Source of the DNA: Bagarius yarrelli
Taxonomy: Eukaryota; Chordata; Actinopteri; Siluriformes; Sisoridae
Assembly (NCBI GenBank): GCA_005784505.1
Contig: VCAZ01000030.1
Coordinates: 2,626,501 to 2,690,500 of the forward strand
Length of the DNA stretch: 64,000 nucleotides
Reading direction: 5' to 3'
The notes beneath the pieces were generated by a model. It searched no databases and was not told where the DNA came from. It saw nothing but the letters and a program-made list of their open reading frames with translations. The translations under genes were made by a program, and so were the position numbers. This document shows, one piece after another, positions 1-10,129 of the stretch; position 1 is the stretch's first letter; each line of letters opens with the position of its first letter.

Positions 1-1391
1 ATGCACTCAGAATACAACAAAATGCAATATTTAAACTACTGATATGCTGGTCATAATGAAACAGTTTACTGACAGTGAATAACAGTAGGAAATTCATTGC
101 AAACTGTTGATAAAATATTTAAAATATTTATACGCTGTTGCCCCCTACCGGATTTGTTTGAAACTGCAGCGTGAGCTTGTCCAACATTATAGGTAATTAT
201 TAATGAGAAATCAGATCCTTACTTGAAAGTGTTAACAAGCATCAGAATCGTGTGCTGTTAACAGAATAAGTTTTTGAGGAGTTTAAAAATTGGTTTAATC
301 CTGCTTAATGTTTTTCTAAGTGTAAACTTTGTCCCGGAGTTTCTATAGACACTACAGGTTTCAGTAAGGTGTAGGCAATGTACACAACCGGTTTCAGTTT
401 CTCCAATCATCGAAAGACTGTTTGCAGCTGGCCAAAATTAATTTCGCGCCAGAATCTTGCCAGTCTAAAACCATGATCTGATGTCCTTAATAGTTTGTTT
501 GTTTGTTTATTTATTTATTTAATCTACTCTTATCTAGTCAACAATAGCAGTTAATTATATAGTGGCAGTAAAAAGTAAAGAAAAGGATGCATGATACAAA
601 AGTGTAATAAGTTTTCTCCAGTGTGTTTGGGGGGGGGGAGATCCCATTGCACGTGGAATGATTAGTGCTGGTAAATTAGACTGACATAAAATAAGAGTAA
701 ATTTGACTATGACTGTAGAGTTGTAATCGGTGCGAGGAAATGATTTACTGGTGTTTTAATGACGAGCCAGTGTCCAAGCCGTAATTACAACTGTTGATTT
801 TAAATGCTTTGTTTTTCTGTACAATGCCTACACCTCATTATTAACAGTTACACTCATAGTTGAAGCGGAAACCTTAGCTTTCATCTGCACCATGACTGTG
901 GAAAGTGTATTGTGAAATTTATTCTTAGCTGTTGAAGCATTATCTTATGTGGTCTTGGTTTCTTCATTTCTTTCCATGATCAATAGTATTTTCCAATTAC
1001 TCTCATTGTTGTATGGGGTTTTTTTTATTGTTAAGCCCGACAAACCTTCCTGCTAGTGTAGCTGATTTTGACATGTATTTTTAGTCGTTTTGACTCAGTG
1101 GTTTGCTCTGACATTCTTACTTGGTGTATTGAGACAAGCGGCTATCCACACACACACAACTGCTGCACCTAAAGCTAGCTCTTGATCATGGCTAAGCTGT
1201 GTTTATAAATCAGATTTTTATTTAAATATTTAAATTGAAATATGCAGATTTAATATTTAGCCTCATTACCATACCAAACTTTTGCATCATTACTATACTA
1301 ATCTTTTTTTTTTTTTTTAATGTTGCTCACATGACTGCTAATTGACCATAGCCCTAAGCTTTGTTTTGTTTTGTTTTTCCACATTCTGTAG
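1..1391. other. Intron sequence upstream of the last PHF23 exon
   Basis: No coding exon is convincing here. The stretch is AT-rich with short homopolymers and a TTTG/TTTA run near 488-525. It ends in a polypyrimidine tract and the acceptor AG at 1390-1391, so it is most simply the last PHF23 intron. The larger 5' part of that gene would lie left of the window. Confidence 0.6.
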
Positions 1392-1585
1392 GTGACGACT
1401 CATGGGATCTGATTACTTGCTACTGCGGGAAACCTTTTGCAGGGCGGCCCATGATCGAGTGCAACCAGTGCAGCATATGGGTGCATCTGTCCTGCGTCAA
1501 AATCAAGAAGTCCAACGTCCCAGACATTTTTTACTGTCACAAATGCAGGGAAGCGAGGCGATCAGGCCATAAAAAAGACAGTTAG
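1392..1585 (+). CDS. phf23: PHF23, last coding exon (PHD finger), partial gene
   Basis: This is the C-terminal exon of a PHD-finger protein. PHF23 is a nuclear reader of methylated histone H3K4 that also influences autophagy. After the acceptor AG at 1390-1391 the exon reads DDSWDLITCYCGKPFAGRPMIE and continues with the Cys/His zinc ligands (CxC, CNQC, HLSC, CHKC), closing at TAG 1583-1585. The block DDSWDL-x-TC with KPFAGRPMIEC is characteristic of PHF23 and its paralogue PHF13. The neighbours (PLSCR3, TNK1, SENP3, EIF4A1) favour PHF23, which sits in the same human 17p13 block. The first base of the opening Gly codon comes from an upstream exon outside the window. The tail after the finger is short and basic (ARRSGHKKDS). 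A local start at 1361 would be inside the intron and is not used. Confidence 0.9.
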
Positions 1586-2357
1586 AGACACTGCCTAACT
1601 CCACGAAAGCTCAAAGTTTCTGTCTGTTTCTGTCAGTATGAAATAACACTTTCTGAACTGGGATGTCCTTTTAAGACGCATTTAGTTTTTCACGTTTGAC
1701 AATCACAGCTAATATCAAAATAGATATTACTTTATGGTTGTAGGCAAACTTGCTAACAACGCTATCAGCGAACTGTCTGTCAGTGCAGTCCGATTATCAG
1801 GGGTTTTGCGCTGACTTTGTACAAGATTTAAAAGTTGACTGTGTATTCTGATACATTAAAACGACCGCGACCTGTCTATCTTCACATGAAGAAATGGTCT
1901 GTATGTGGGACGTTCCTTGTTTTTGTTTTTTTACAAGAATATCAATGTTGCTCTCTGATCTGTGATGCTCTATATTAACAGGTAGTCTTTAAGTGATTAG
2001 CTCTTTTTTATCGCAGTGCATGCCAGCACAATGGCAGTTCTGTTTATTAACTGTTAACTAGCACTTAACTATCAACTCCAGATCATTCTGTGTGGGGGAC
2101 ATGTTGGACTTAAAATAGGAACATTCAGATTGAAACATTTCGACTGGTTGCATTTTTAAATGATTTTTCACCGAGTACAAGGCCATTTCAAATTGCGTTA
2201 AACTATTTTCATTAATTCACTTTCAAAGGATGTTAGAGACAAACGATGGTTAAAAGCTTTGCAACTGCCAGCTGAGTGTAAAGTCTCACTCAACTTCCCA
2301 AAACTAATAGTTGTAATTATTTGTTCTGTTGTGTGTTTTTTTTTTTTTTTTTTTTTT

Positions 2358-2392
<35 letters not shown>

Positions 2393-2790
2393 TTGTTTTT
2401 TTTTTGGGAGGAGCAGAATTTGAGTTGTAATCTCCTGCCCGAGAGCTGGTAAAGATCTCGTACAATCTGAGTTAGTCGGTGTCCAGACCCACCAAATCGT
2501 GTACAGAAGAGTTTATGCCACAAGTGTTGTGGCATGTTTTTTTTGTTTTTTTGTTTTGTTTTTTTTTGGTTTTTTTTTGTTTTTGTTTTTGTTTTGTTTT
2601 TGTTTGGTTTTTTTTTGTTTTTTTAATTTAGTTTTCCCCATGTCTTCTGTTTTACTCTGTAAATATCATATCCTTTCAGAACTGTACATAATATGAAATT
2701 GAAGAGAAAAGCCAAGCAAATGTTATATTTTTGGCATCTGAGGTTTTCTTTAATTGTACCTGCAGAAATAAAGCCTTTTCTTTATCGGTT
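1586..2790 (+). other. PHF23 3'UTR
   Basis: Non-coding continuation of the PHF23 last exon. An ATTAAA at 1855-1860 and an AATAAA at 2767-2772 are candidate poly(A) signals; the second follows very long T tracts (about 2336-2404 and 2538-2628). Part of this UTR (about 2640-2720) has a diverged second copy near 6305-6383. Confidence 0.6.
2767..2772 (+). terminator. Poly(A) signal AATAAA, PHF23
   Basis: Canonical AATAAA downstream of the PHF23 stop codon. It faces the 3' end of the osteocrin-like gene on the other strand, so the two genes are tail to tail. Confidence 0.6.
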
Positions 2791-3242
2791 ATCCTAGCCA
2801 AAGTTTCAGTTTTTATTTGCCTTTTTTTTCTGTCAATCATCAATAACTCGACGCACATCAGGGTGTTTTGCTAGATTTTTATTTTATATGGTACAGTGTC
2901 TGTAGAGTTGCTTACAACTACACTGTAAATTTAAATAGCAATAAATAGACAAAAAATAGTTTAAAAAAGAGCAAACCTGATAAATACCAGTACAAACATA
3001 TAAAGTCTAGATTAAAGGGGTTCAGTTAGTAGTCTTTCTTAGCTGTTTTTTTTTTTTAAACAAGACAAGGCTTTAGCAAAGCAAGGCACATTTTATAAAG
3101 CACAATTGTAGTTAGGCCAAGTGTTTTCCAGTAAAAAAGTATTAAAACAAAGTATGTAAATGCAAATAACACAATGTAACACCAATTAAATTCTTCAAAA
3201 TGCATACACACTGTCTAAATGCTAAAGAGTAAAAATAAGTCT

Positions 3243-3470
3243 TCAGTAAGGCATCCGGTCAGAGAACTTTGGAAGAAATTGGGGACAGATTAAAAGTAAC
3301 TGATCACAAGATTTTAAGAACCAAATGTGATCACAAATATAATCCAGCGCAGAATTATACAATGTCTTATATGCAAAAAAAAGAATCTTAAGGTCAGTTC
3401 TAAATTTTACGGAGAACCAGTGCAATGTGCTTAGTCTGTCCCATGACATCCAGCCTGTATGCTACATGAA
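3243..3470 (-). mobile_element. LINE (L2/CR1-like) reverse-transcriptase C-terminal remnant
   Basis: The minus-strand translation shows STLHWFSVKFRTDLKILFFAYKTL followed by a motif like RSSDQ-LL (here KSCDQLLL). This matches the conserved region after the catalytic core in L2/CR1-type LINEs (LHWLPVxxRIxFKIL). It is a short broken fragment inside the presumed 3'UTR of the osteocrin-like gene. Confidence 0.6.
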
Positions 3471-3494
3471 TCCTACAGTATTAGTCAAGCTGGA

Positions 3495-4257
3495 CTAGTC
3501 TCGTTGCTCCTCAGGCTCATCCTGAAGGAAAAAAAATGTTGTTAGGGTGTGTCTAAACATGGCGTATGTGTGCGTAATAAAAACTATTTTTGGATATAAA
3601 CTGTAAAAAAAAAAGTGAATGTTATATAATACTTACCTTTCTGCTTTTTCTGCTTGGTAAGTATAAGCTACCAATGCGATCCAAAGGAACTGTTACTCTC
3701 AGCCTACAGGAAGGAAAGTAATATACATAGAAATGAATGGGTTTATTTATTAGTGTACTTGTTTTAAAGAAAGCCAAAAGCATTAACGTTTCTATTCTCA
3801 GGAACTTGAGCATATCAGTATGATGCCTATTGTTTTTGCACTGCTCTCCTCACCTCTTGTCTTTGTTTCTGTGATGCTGTGTGTTGGTGTGAGGTGTTGA
3901 AATGCGTTCCACGGGGAGGGAAAAGCTAGTCGATGTTCGGGCTGGGTTAGGCTCCCAGTCACGGGTCATTTCCCCGCCGTTATCAGGAATAAGTTCTACC
4001 AGATCAGAGAGTTCAGACAGGTGAGAAGAGAGATCCCGACCCGACCTGTGGCTGGTCTACAGAAGACAAATGGAGATGAGAAAACAAGACTCCTTATTAA
4101 TAAATATACAGATTAATTATACATTATCCACTTATACATTAGTGATACATAAACTTACTCTGGTCAGCTGTAGTCTGTCTGGTAACAGGAATGAATACAC
4201 CTCATCCATTAGAAAGCCCAGAGCCAAGATGGGCATAAAACACCTTTGTAACAACAT
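3495..4257 (-). CDS. Osteocrin-like secreted peptide precursor (OSTN homologue), four coding exons
   Basis: Coding exons on the minus strand are 4257-4159, 4056-3854, 3703-3637 and 3521-3495. All have GT/AG junctions and the joins are in frame, giving 131 aa; human osteocrin has 133. The ATG lies immediately after an acceptor, so exon 1 (about 4530-4432) is non-coding. Residues 6-16 (CFMPILALGFL) look like a signal-peptide core. A leucine-rich stretch (SHLSELSDLVELI) is followed by two natriuretic-peptide-like motifs: FSLPVERIS near residue 79, then, after the dibasic KDKR, VTVPLDRIGSLYLPSRK. Osteocrin has the same order, with SPLDRLS, a basic cleavage site and then IPMDRIG. As in osteocrin, there are no cysteines to form a natriuretic ring. 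Known osteocrin acts by occupying the clearance receptor NPR-C; that function is inferred here. It is adjacent and convergent to PHF23. Confidence 0.75.
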
Positions 4258-4431
4258 CTGCAGGAAATAGAGTGCAATAACATATTGCTTTAAATCAATA
4301 TAAACACATGTACAAAACATTTAGTATGATTTCTCTTTTTAGATAAATGCAAGAATTAATAATAGTCATGTGTTTTCCATTTCGAAAAAGACAAAAAAAA
4401 TCCAAGAGGACTAACTGGTTCCAAGCTTTAC

Positions 4432-4530
4432 CTTGTCAGTAGCTTATTGCGAAAGTTGTGCGCAGAAGGAAAGCTGCTTTTTGGTCAGAGTGATGCTGTC
4501 CTCTGTAGGTCTGCAGTGAGCATTGAGTAT
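4432..4530 (-). other. Non-coding exon 1 of the osteocrin-like gene
   Basis: It ends with the donor ACAAG|GTAAAG at 4432/4431 and contains no ATG. Its 5' end is inferred to lie about 30 bases downstream of the TATA box. Confidence 0.5.
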
Positions 4531-4554
4531 TTGTAGACTTAAAGACAGGGTGGG

Positions 4555-4560
4555 TTTATA
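4555..4560 (-). promoter_or_regulatory. TATA box, osteocrin-like gene
   Basis: TATAAA on the minus strand, in the context CATATAAACCC, placed where a start site would yield the short non-coding first exon. TATA promoters are typical of regulated secreted-peptide genes. Confidence 0.55.
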
Positions 4561-4989
4561 TGTTCAGAGGATGGCAGGATGATTATAGCCAGAATGTGTG
4601 TGTGTGTGTGTGGGTCTGTCTGTGAGGTGAATTCACTCACCCACCCCCTAGTTAAAGCACAAATCAGAGCGAGCTAGTAAACAACAACCTTAAGGACATT
4701 GCAATTTGGTTCCAGAACAATTAAATAGGAACACAGTGCATCCTAAACATCATAATGGTATAAACATTAACGACAATCAACATCAACCATCACTTATTTA
4801 AAAGCTTGATTAAAATGAGCAAAAAGCGATTTAGTTTAGTCTAATTTAGTTTTAAAAAAAAACTAGTCAGTGTAAAATTTAGTTTCAGTGCTGCAACATG
4901 CGGCATGTTTATAGTTGATGTAGAGAAGTGAATATGATGCATCATTGCAACAAACAACTTGGTAAAGTACAGGATGAAATTTAAAGACT

Positions 4990-5270
4990 GGAAGTGAAGT
5001 CAGTTTAATTTATAAAGCACTTTTAACAACAGAGATTGTCTCAAAGCAGCTTTACAGAATCAAACAGTAGAATAGTGTGTTAATACAAGGACAATAGTAA
5101 ACACTCACCAAAACACTCAGTTCAGTTTAACTTAGTCACTAAGCCAGAGGCAATGCCGGCAAGGAACATAAGTGAGTAATTCCTTTCTGCAGGTATTTAA
5201 GTGTAGGACAGGGTATAGAATTAGGATAACAATTAGGATAATAATTAAATAGTAAAATAGTCCTGTTAGA
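4990..5270. repeat. Interspersed repeat fragment, unclassified
   Basis: The stretch 'tttataaagcacttttaacaac ... caaagcagctttacagaat' is a familiar dispersed sequence in fish genomes, probably the 3' part of a retroelement. No coding remnant is visible. Confidence 0.45.
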
Positions 5271-5310
5271 CACCAATATTTACAAAATATTATTTGAAGA
5301 ATTTATGATT

Positions 5311-5510
5311 TGGGAAGTGGTAGCTCAGTGGTTAACGGTGTTGGGCTGCTAACCAAAAGATTGTGGGTTCAGTTTCTGGCACCAACAGGCTATCTTTGCT
5401 GGGCCCCTGAGCAAGGCCCTCAACCGCCAAATGCTCTGTTACACAAATATGCTAAAAATATGAATGGCTCTCGTTAAAGCTGCTTAACAAATGCCAAAAA
5501 TGTAAATGAT
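5311..5510 (+). mobile_element. tRNA-derived SINE
   Basis: The head reads GGTAGCTCAGTGGTTAACGG with a B-box-like GGTTCAGTTTC. It is followed by the common fish SINE body (TGAGCAAGGCCCTCAACC) and a tail ending in AAATGCCAAAAATGTAAATG. Confidence 0.75.
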
Positions 5511-6240
5511 GTCATCATTCACCACAATCTATTTGAATTGGATATCAGGGGCTTCTCTTTGTATGCACTGCCCTTTTGTCTCGCCTGGCAAATATTCCAA
5601 ATATAGCTCTAATCATGCTTGTTGAAGTTTATGCTTGTTGAAGTGTAGGGTTTTTTGGGTTGCTTTAAGGAAGTGCAACCCTTCCTAAAAGGCTTTTTGT
5701 TATAAGGGTGGCGCCTAAGAGTTTATTTTAAAACTTTTAAAACACCAAGAATCAACTAATTTTTTTTTTAATTTGTCTATTTTTGTCTAATTTTTCCAGC
5801 CCTTTTCGCTGAGCTATTATGCATCTAAGCCCTAGCCGAAGCTTTTGAAGAATTTTGGTAATTGTCTTTTTTTTAATTGTATAATATGATGGTTTCAATT
5901 GTGGCACAGGTTTTGAAGGCACTTCTAAAAAAATCTTTATTTTTATAATGTAAATTATTATTATTGTAAAAAATTCACCATAATAGTATTCACAAAGAAT
6001 AAAGAGATTTTTAATGAATATATTGTGTTGTGGATTGTTTAATTGTTTTATGTTTTTTAAAACAAAACAAAATTAGTTTACTAAAAAGTATGTTTATATT
6101 ACTACCTTTAGATGTATAATGAAATAATATTGTATTGATTAGGTAAAGAATCTAACTGTCAATTGTTAGGTTACATTTTTATTTTAATCAATGGTTTTTA
6201 TACTATAATACTATAAAACTGCAGGGAAAAATGCATAGCT
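5511..6240. other. AT-rich intergenic, nothing coding
   Basis: Low-complexity AT-rich sequence with a tandem micro-duplication of ATGCTTGTTGAAGT around 5609-5645. I see no gene. Confidence 0.5.
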
Positions 6241-6249
6241 GAACAATTA

Positions 6250-6385
6250 GTAAAGTGTTGTTTTTTTTGTTTAATTTTAGATTTTGGAAATTGTTGTGGC
6301 ATTTTTAACTCTGTTAATATTATATTGTGTGATCTTTCAGTGACTGTACATATTACAGAAATGGAGAGAAAAGCCAAGCAAAAAT
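6250..6385 (+). repeat. Diverged second copy of the PHF23 3'UTR tail
   Basis: The run ACTCTGTTAATATTATAT, CTTTCAG, ACTGTACATA and GAGAAAAGCCAAGCAAA parallels 2653-2720 of the PHF23 3'UTR in the same order and orientation. No PHD-finger sequence remains nearby. Confidence 0.55.
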
Positions 6386-7714
6386 AGGCAGAGATAAATC
6401 AGTCAAGATTGTTTTGTAAAGAATTTTAAAAAATTGGTTTACACATGCCTCATCTGTCCGTTTATACCTCAGACATCTTACGATTTACGACTAAAAGAGC
6501 ACACCTTATAAAAGCGCAATGTGATGCGCAGCTGGATGACTCTGTGTGTGGTCAGTCTGCAGCATCTGATAATGTTGTCTTGCCAATTTCATCGCTGGAT
6601 TCAATCCTTATCATCCACAGGGGATAGTAATACTGGCAAGCGTACACACAGAAAGAGTTGAGAGAGGTCGAGACCCCTGTAGATCTTCGTTGATGGCCTA
6701 CCAGCGGTTCCACACGTTTTCTCTCTTCCTCTTTTCCCTCCCTGTCCTAATTAATGCTATTTCTGGCCAGTGGGACCACCAAACACTGAGAGGCCGTTGA
6801 CAGATAAAGGACGGTGTAAATAAACTTGGTGTACTACAAATACCCACCAAGCCCGCCCAGATTTCTGTCAACACAATCTCAACTCAGATACATGGCGCCG
6901 AGTACTCTAATTGGTACCACGATCATCTCTGCCGTCGCCCACCTCCGGGTTTCTGCCCTATAAGTACCCTGAACTATTAGCAGTGCCAAATATAGAACAG
7001 AATACGCCTGTAGAGCATGTCTAGCTCAGACTGCATTTCCTATAGATCACATTTTATTACTTAGTCCAGAAGAACTAATATAACTGATGATTCCATAAAT
7101 GCCTGATACTGGTTTATACATGGGCTAATACACAACTTGTATGTCTTATAATTGTTTTTGTATTTCTTGAAGAATGAACGTCCTGTATGTATACATTTAT
7201 ATATTTTGAAGTATAACTTTTTGTGAATTTTGCAATTCAGCATCTACAAAATGCACAACTAAAATTTAACAACAGTGTTTCAATAAAAAAATGATCCTGA
7301 TCCAGTGTTTCAATCCTAAAAATAATTTTATTAAGATCCTGATCAATAATACTTTTATTACATGGCACTTTTATATAATTGTTGTGCTTGATATCACAAT
7401 GACATTAATGTTGCTTTGCTGTGGAACAATGTGTTCATTTTTGTTTGTGCAGAATATACTTTTAAATGATCATATAAAGCTCTGAAATTGTTCTATTTCT
7501 TCTATTGTCTATTAGCTTTTGCAATTTTTCCCAGTCAGACCATTTATCGTATTTATTGTTCAGGATTCATAATATGAATGTCCTATCATTTAAATAAAAC
7601 CTTTTTATACATGTGTATATAAATTAATATTTATAAATTATGCTGTTTTCTGTATTTTGTGTACAATTGTTTACAAATATTCAAATGATAGGGTGTGTGT
7701 GTGTTTTGTATTAA

Positions 7715-7756
<42 letters not shown>

Positions 7757-8700
7757 AACATGAAATCTTAAATCTTACATCTACTCAATAATAAAAGACC
7801 AAAAGAGACCTGTGAGATGAACATCTAAATTATAATTTCTACTTAAATTTACTCCGCTTAAATAAACGAAATGAAAGATAACACACACTCACTCTCATCA
7901 CGATGTTAAATTTAGTTTTGTTCCGTTTGGCACATCATAGATCGACTCATCAAAAGGAAACAAACAGTATTCTCTTAATAATACGAGTGCAAAAATAAAT
8001 AAATAAATTAAACAGGACCATATGTACCATTGACACAGGCAAGAGCATAAACATTACACATATTGTCCTTTTAATGACGTTATTGAAGATTTGTGGAAAC
8101 TTTGACATACTGTTGCTTAAAGCAATGCTTAAATTAGTAAGGATGAATTAAGAAGTATGAAGTAAGAATGAATATGTAAATAAAATATAACAGGGTAAGC
8201 CTCTGTGATTAATTAGCCCCTGTCTAATTTAACCACTGCCAATAAGTTATTCTCATGAGTCTCCTCCTTTGCAATGTTTCCAATTAGTTCTGAACTGATC
8301 TTGTGTAATGTGAATCAGACTTGCATGTACAGGCTATAGTGTGGGTCAGTGTGAGTTCTGAGAGTGTCTGTGGATTTGTGTTAAGTTGTTCATAGTGGCC
8401 TCTGCTGTCCATGATGCTGTTATAATACCGTATCACTGCTTTCTTACATGATATAAGCTTAATATAGTTGTCAAACGCTGCCCTTTTCCAGCAGTTTCGT
8501 CAATATGTTCTGATGGAGATTTCTTGTGTCTGAGTGTGTGCAATACACATATTACGGCCTGCAGGTGGCGCTCTTTTTCACTAATAACGTCTGTCAAATT
8601 CGTTAAAATTGTGCAATTAATTGTACTCGGAAGTCGGAGCAAACCGACCTTCGACACGAAAAAGTGGAATTGAACGTTCAATGAACTCGTAATTTCACTT
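6386..8700. other. Intergenic, no gene recognised
   Basis: Short chance ORFs only. 6440-7000 is less AT-rich than its surroundings and could hold regulatory sequence. A (TCTA)n then (TTTC)n microsatellite lies at about 7717-7756. Confidence 0.45.
7717..7756. repeat. (TCTA)n / (TTTC)n microsatellite
   Basis: Consecutive TCTA units followed by TTTC units. Confidence 0.9.
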
Positions 8701-8752
8701 CGGGAGGGCGGGCAACATCCACCATGCCCATATTCTCTGACATAAACAAAGC

Positions 8753-8787
8753 TGACGTCAGCATAATATGGCAGCGGACGGCCAAAG
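8753..8787 (+). promoter_or_regulatory. CRE (TGACGTCA) next to a possible orphan first coding exon (MAADGQ...)
   Basis: A full palindromic CRE at 8753-8760 is followed by ATGGCAGCGGACGGCCAAAG and then GTAATC, which looks like a start codon and splice donor (exon 8768-8787, phase 2). The local sequence is GC-richer than its surroundings. I could not find a downstream exon in a matching phase: joining to the acceptor at 10112 gives an early stop. It may be an alternative promoter, a gene relic or a coincidence. Confidence 0.3.
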
Positions 8788-9719
8788 GTAATCCGAATTA
8801 TTTTATATTAAAAATCTGCTTTATGAAAGATGTATATATATTTTTTATTTAGCTTTTTGTTGTGAGTTTTTGATTTGTAATTTTAGATTTGTAACGCTGA
8901 TTTCAACCCGAATTTACTAGAAAGCAACAGATTATGATGGAAAAGTCATACAAGTATGTCAACTTTTTCTTAATAGAAAGTTATATTATATGAACTTAAT
9001 CTGGTGGTTCATGTGGTTCTACCTGAAGCACTTACTCCAGCGATTTTTGCTTCGAGTTCAGATGAGATTTAACTCGGCGGTGACAAGGTTTTCTATTTGA
9101 ATCTATCAGAAGCCACAACTGATTCATTCAAACTGGTTAATCAGCTGTTCTTTGCTTTTTATAGACGCAGTTGTGGCTTTTGTGTGGTTGGAATGAAAAT
9201 CCATAAACACAGGGTTTAGACAGTAGAGACACAACTATAATTTCAGGATAGAGTTATTATATTTTTAAAAGTTGCTTCAAATGCAAATAGTGTATATTTC
9301 ATTTAAACACCAATAAAGGGAAGATTTTAATCGCTTTACTATATAAAAATCTAATCGGTTTAAAAATGCTTTTATGGTTATAAAACTGTCAAAACTTAAT
9401 TTAACAGCCAATCCTAATACAGACCTAAAGTTTTATCTATTGTCAGAGATTTTGCATATAAAAAGTAAAATAAGTTTATTTAATTAGCTTATACGTTACA
9501 AAAGTATTAAATATTAATTTATAACTATACACTAAATATTTATAGACCTATTAGTATATAACTGTCAGTCTATCCCGTATAGTTTAATAAATATGTTTTT
9601 AAAATAGGGGAGAATAAAATGTGTAAAACTTAAAAATTCCAAATAGAGAGGGTGTTTAGTTTTTAATCTTATAACGACACACATGCGCGCTACAATCGAG
9701 TATAAACGTTTAAAACAAT

Positions 9720-9815
9720 CTTTGCGCATGCGCAATTCAGATCTCGCTGAGGCGCGAATCGGGTAACCACACGGAGGTTGAACGTATGACGTATTTTCGA
9801 GCTCCTACTTCCGAG
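9720..9815 (+). promoter_or_regulatory. Promoter and non-coding exon 1 of the Myb/SANT-like gene
   Basis: GC-richer sequence with CpGs (GCGCATGCGCAATTC, an NRF1-like palindrome at about 9724) and an ETS-type ACTTCCG, ending at the donor CCGAG|GTAAGT (9815/9816). Joining to 10113 leaves an upstream ATG at 9786 as a short uORF. Confidence 0.5.
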
Positions 9816-10129
9816 GTAAGTCGAACGCAATAAAGTGGTCATTGTCTACTGTTTTTTAAATGCAATATTATAGCTGTTGACATACACGCGGTACTCGGTT
9901 AAATCTATAACACTGACCATGCCAGTCGCGGTTAAAATCAGGACAGACATCAGCGTTATCATCAGACAATGCTAACGTCTGCCGGCTAGCTTGTTGCTAA
10001 CGCTCCTCTTGTTCGCGGGTGTTGGTGTATTGCATTTCAGAAATGTCGCATGCAGTTTGTTATAAATGACCGCAGCTGCTGTGGACAGTGACTGTGTTAT
10101 GTGTTTCTTTAGTCTCGACAGACAGTGGA

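Noticed and set aside
1361..1391. ATG at 1361 as the start of a 74-aa PHD protein
   Set aside because: It lies in the polypyrimidine-AG acceptor region of an intron; the PHD exon begins at 1392.
2317..2535. Minus-strand ORF with long lysine runs and plus-strand Phe/Leu-rich ORFs at 2499-2696
   Set aside because: Translations of poly-T/poly-A tracts in the PHF23 3'UTR; no codon pattern or domain.
7717..7756. CRISPR-like or other tandem-repeat arrays
   Set aside because: Only simple microsatellites occur in the window; no spaced repeats with unique spacers.
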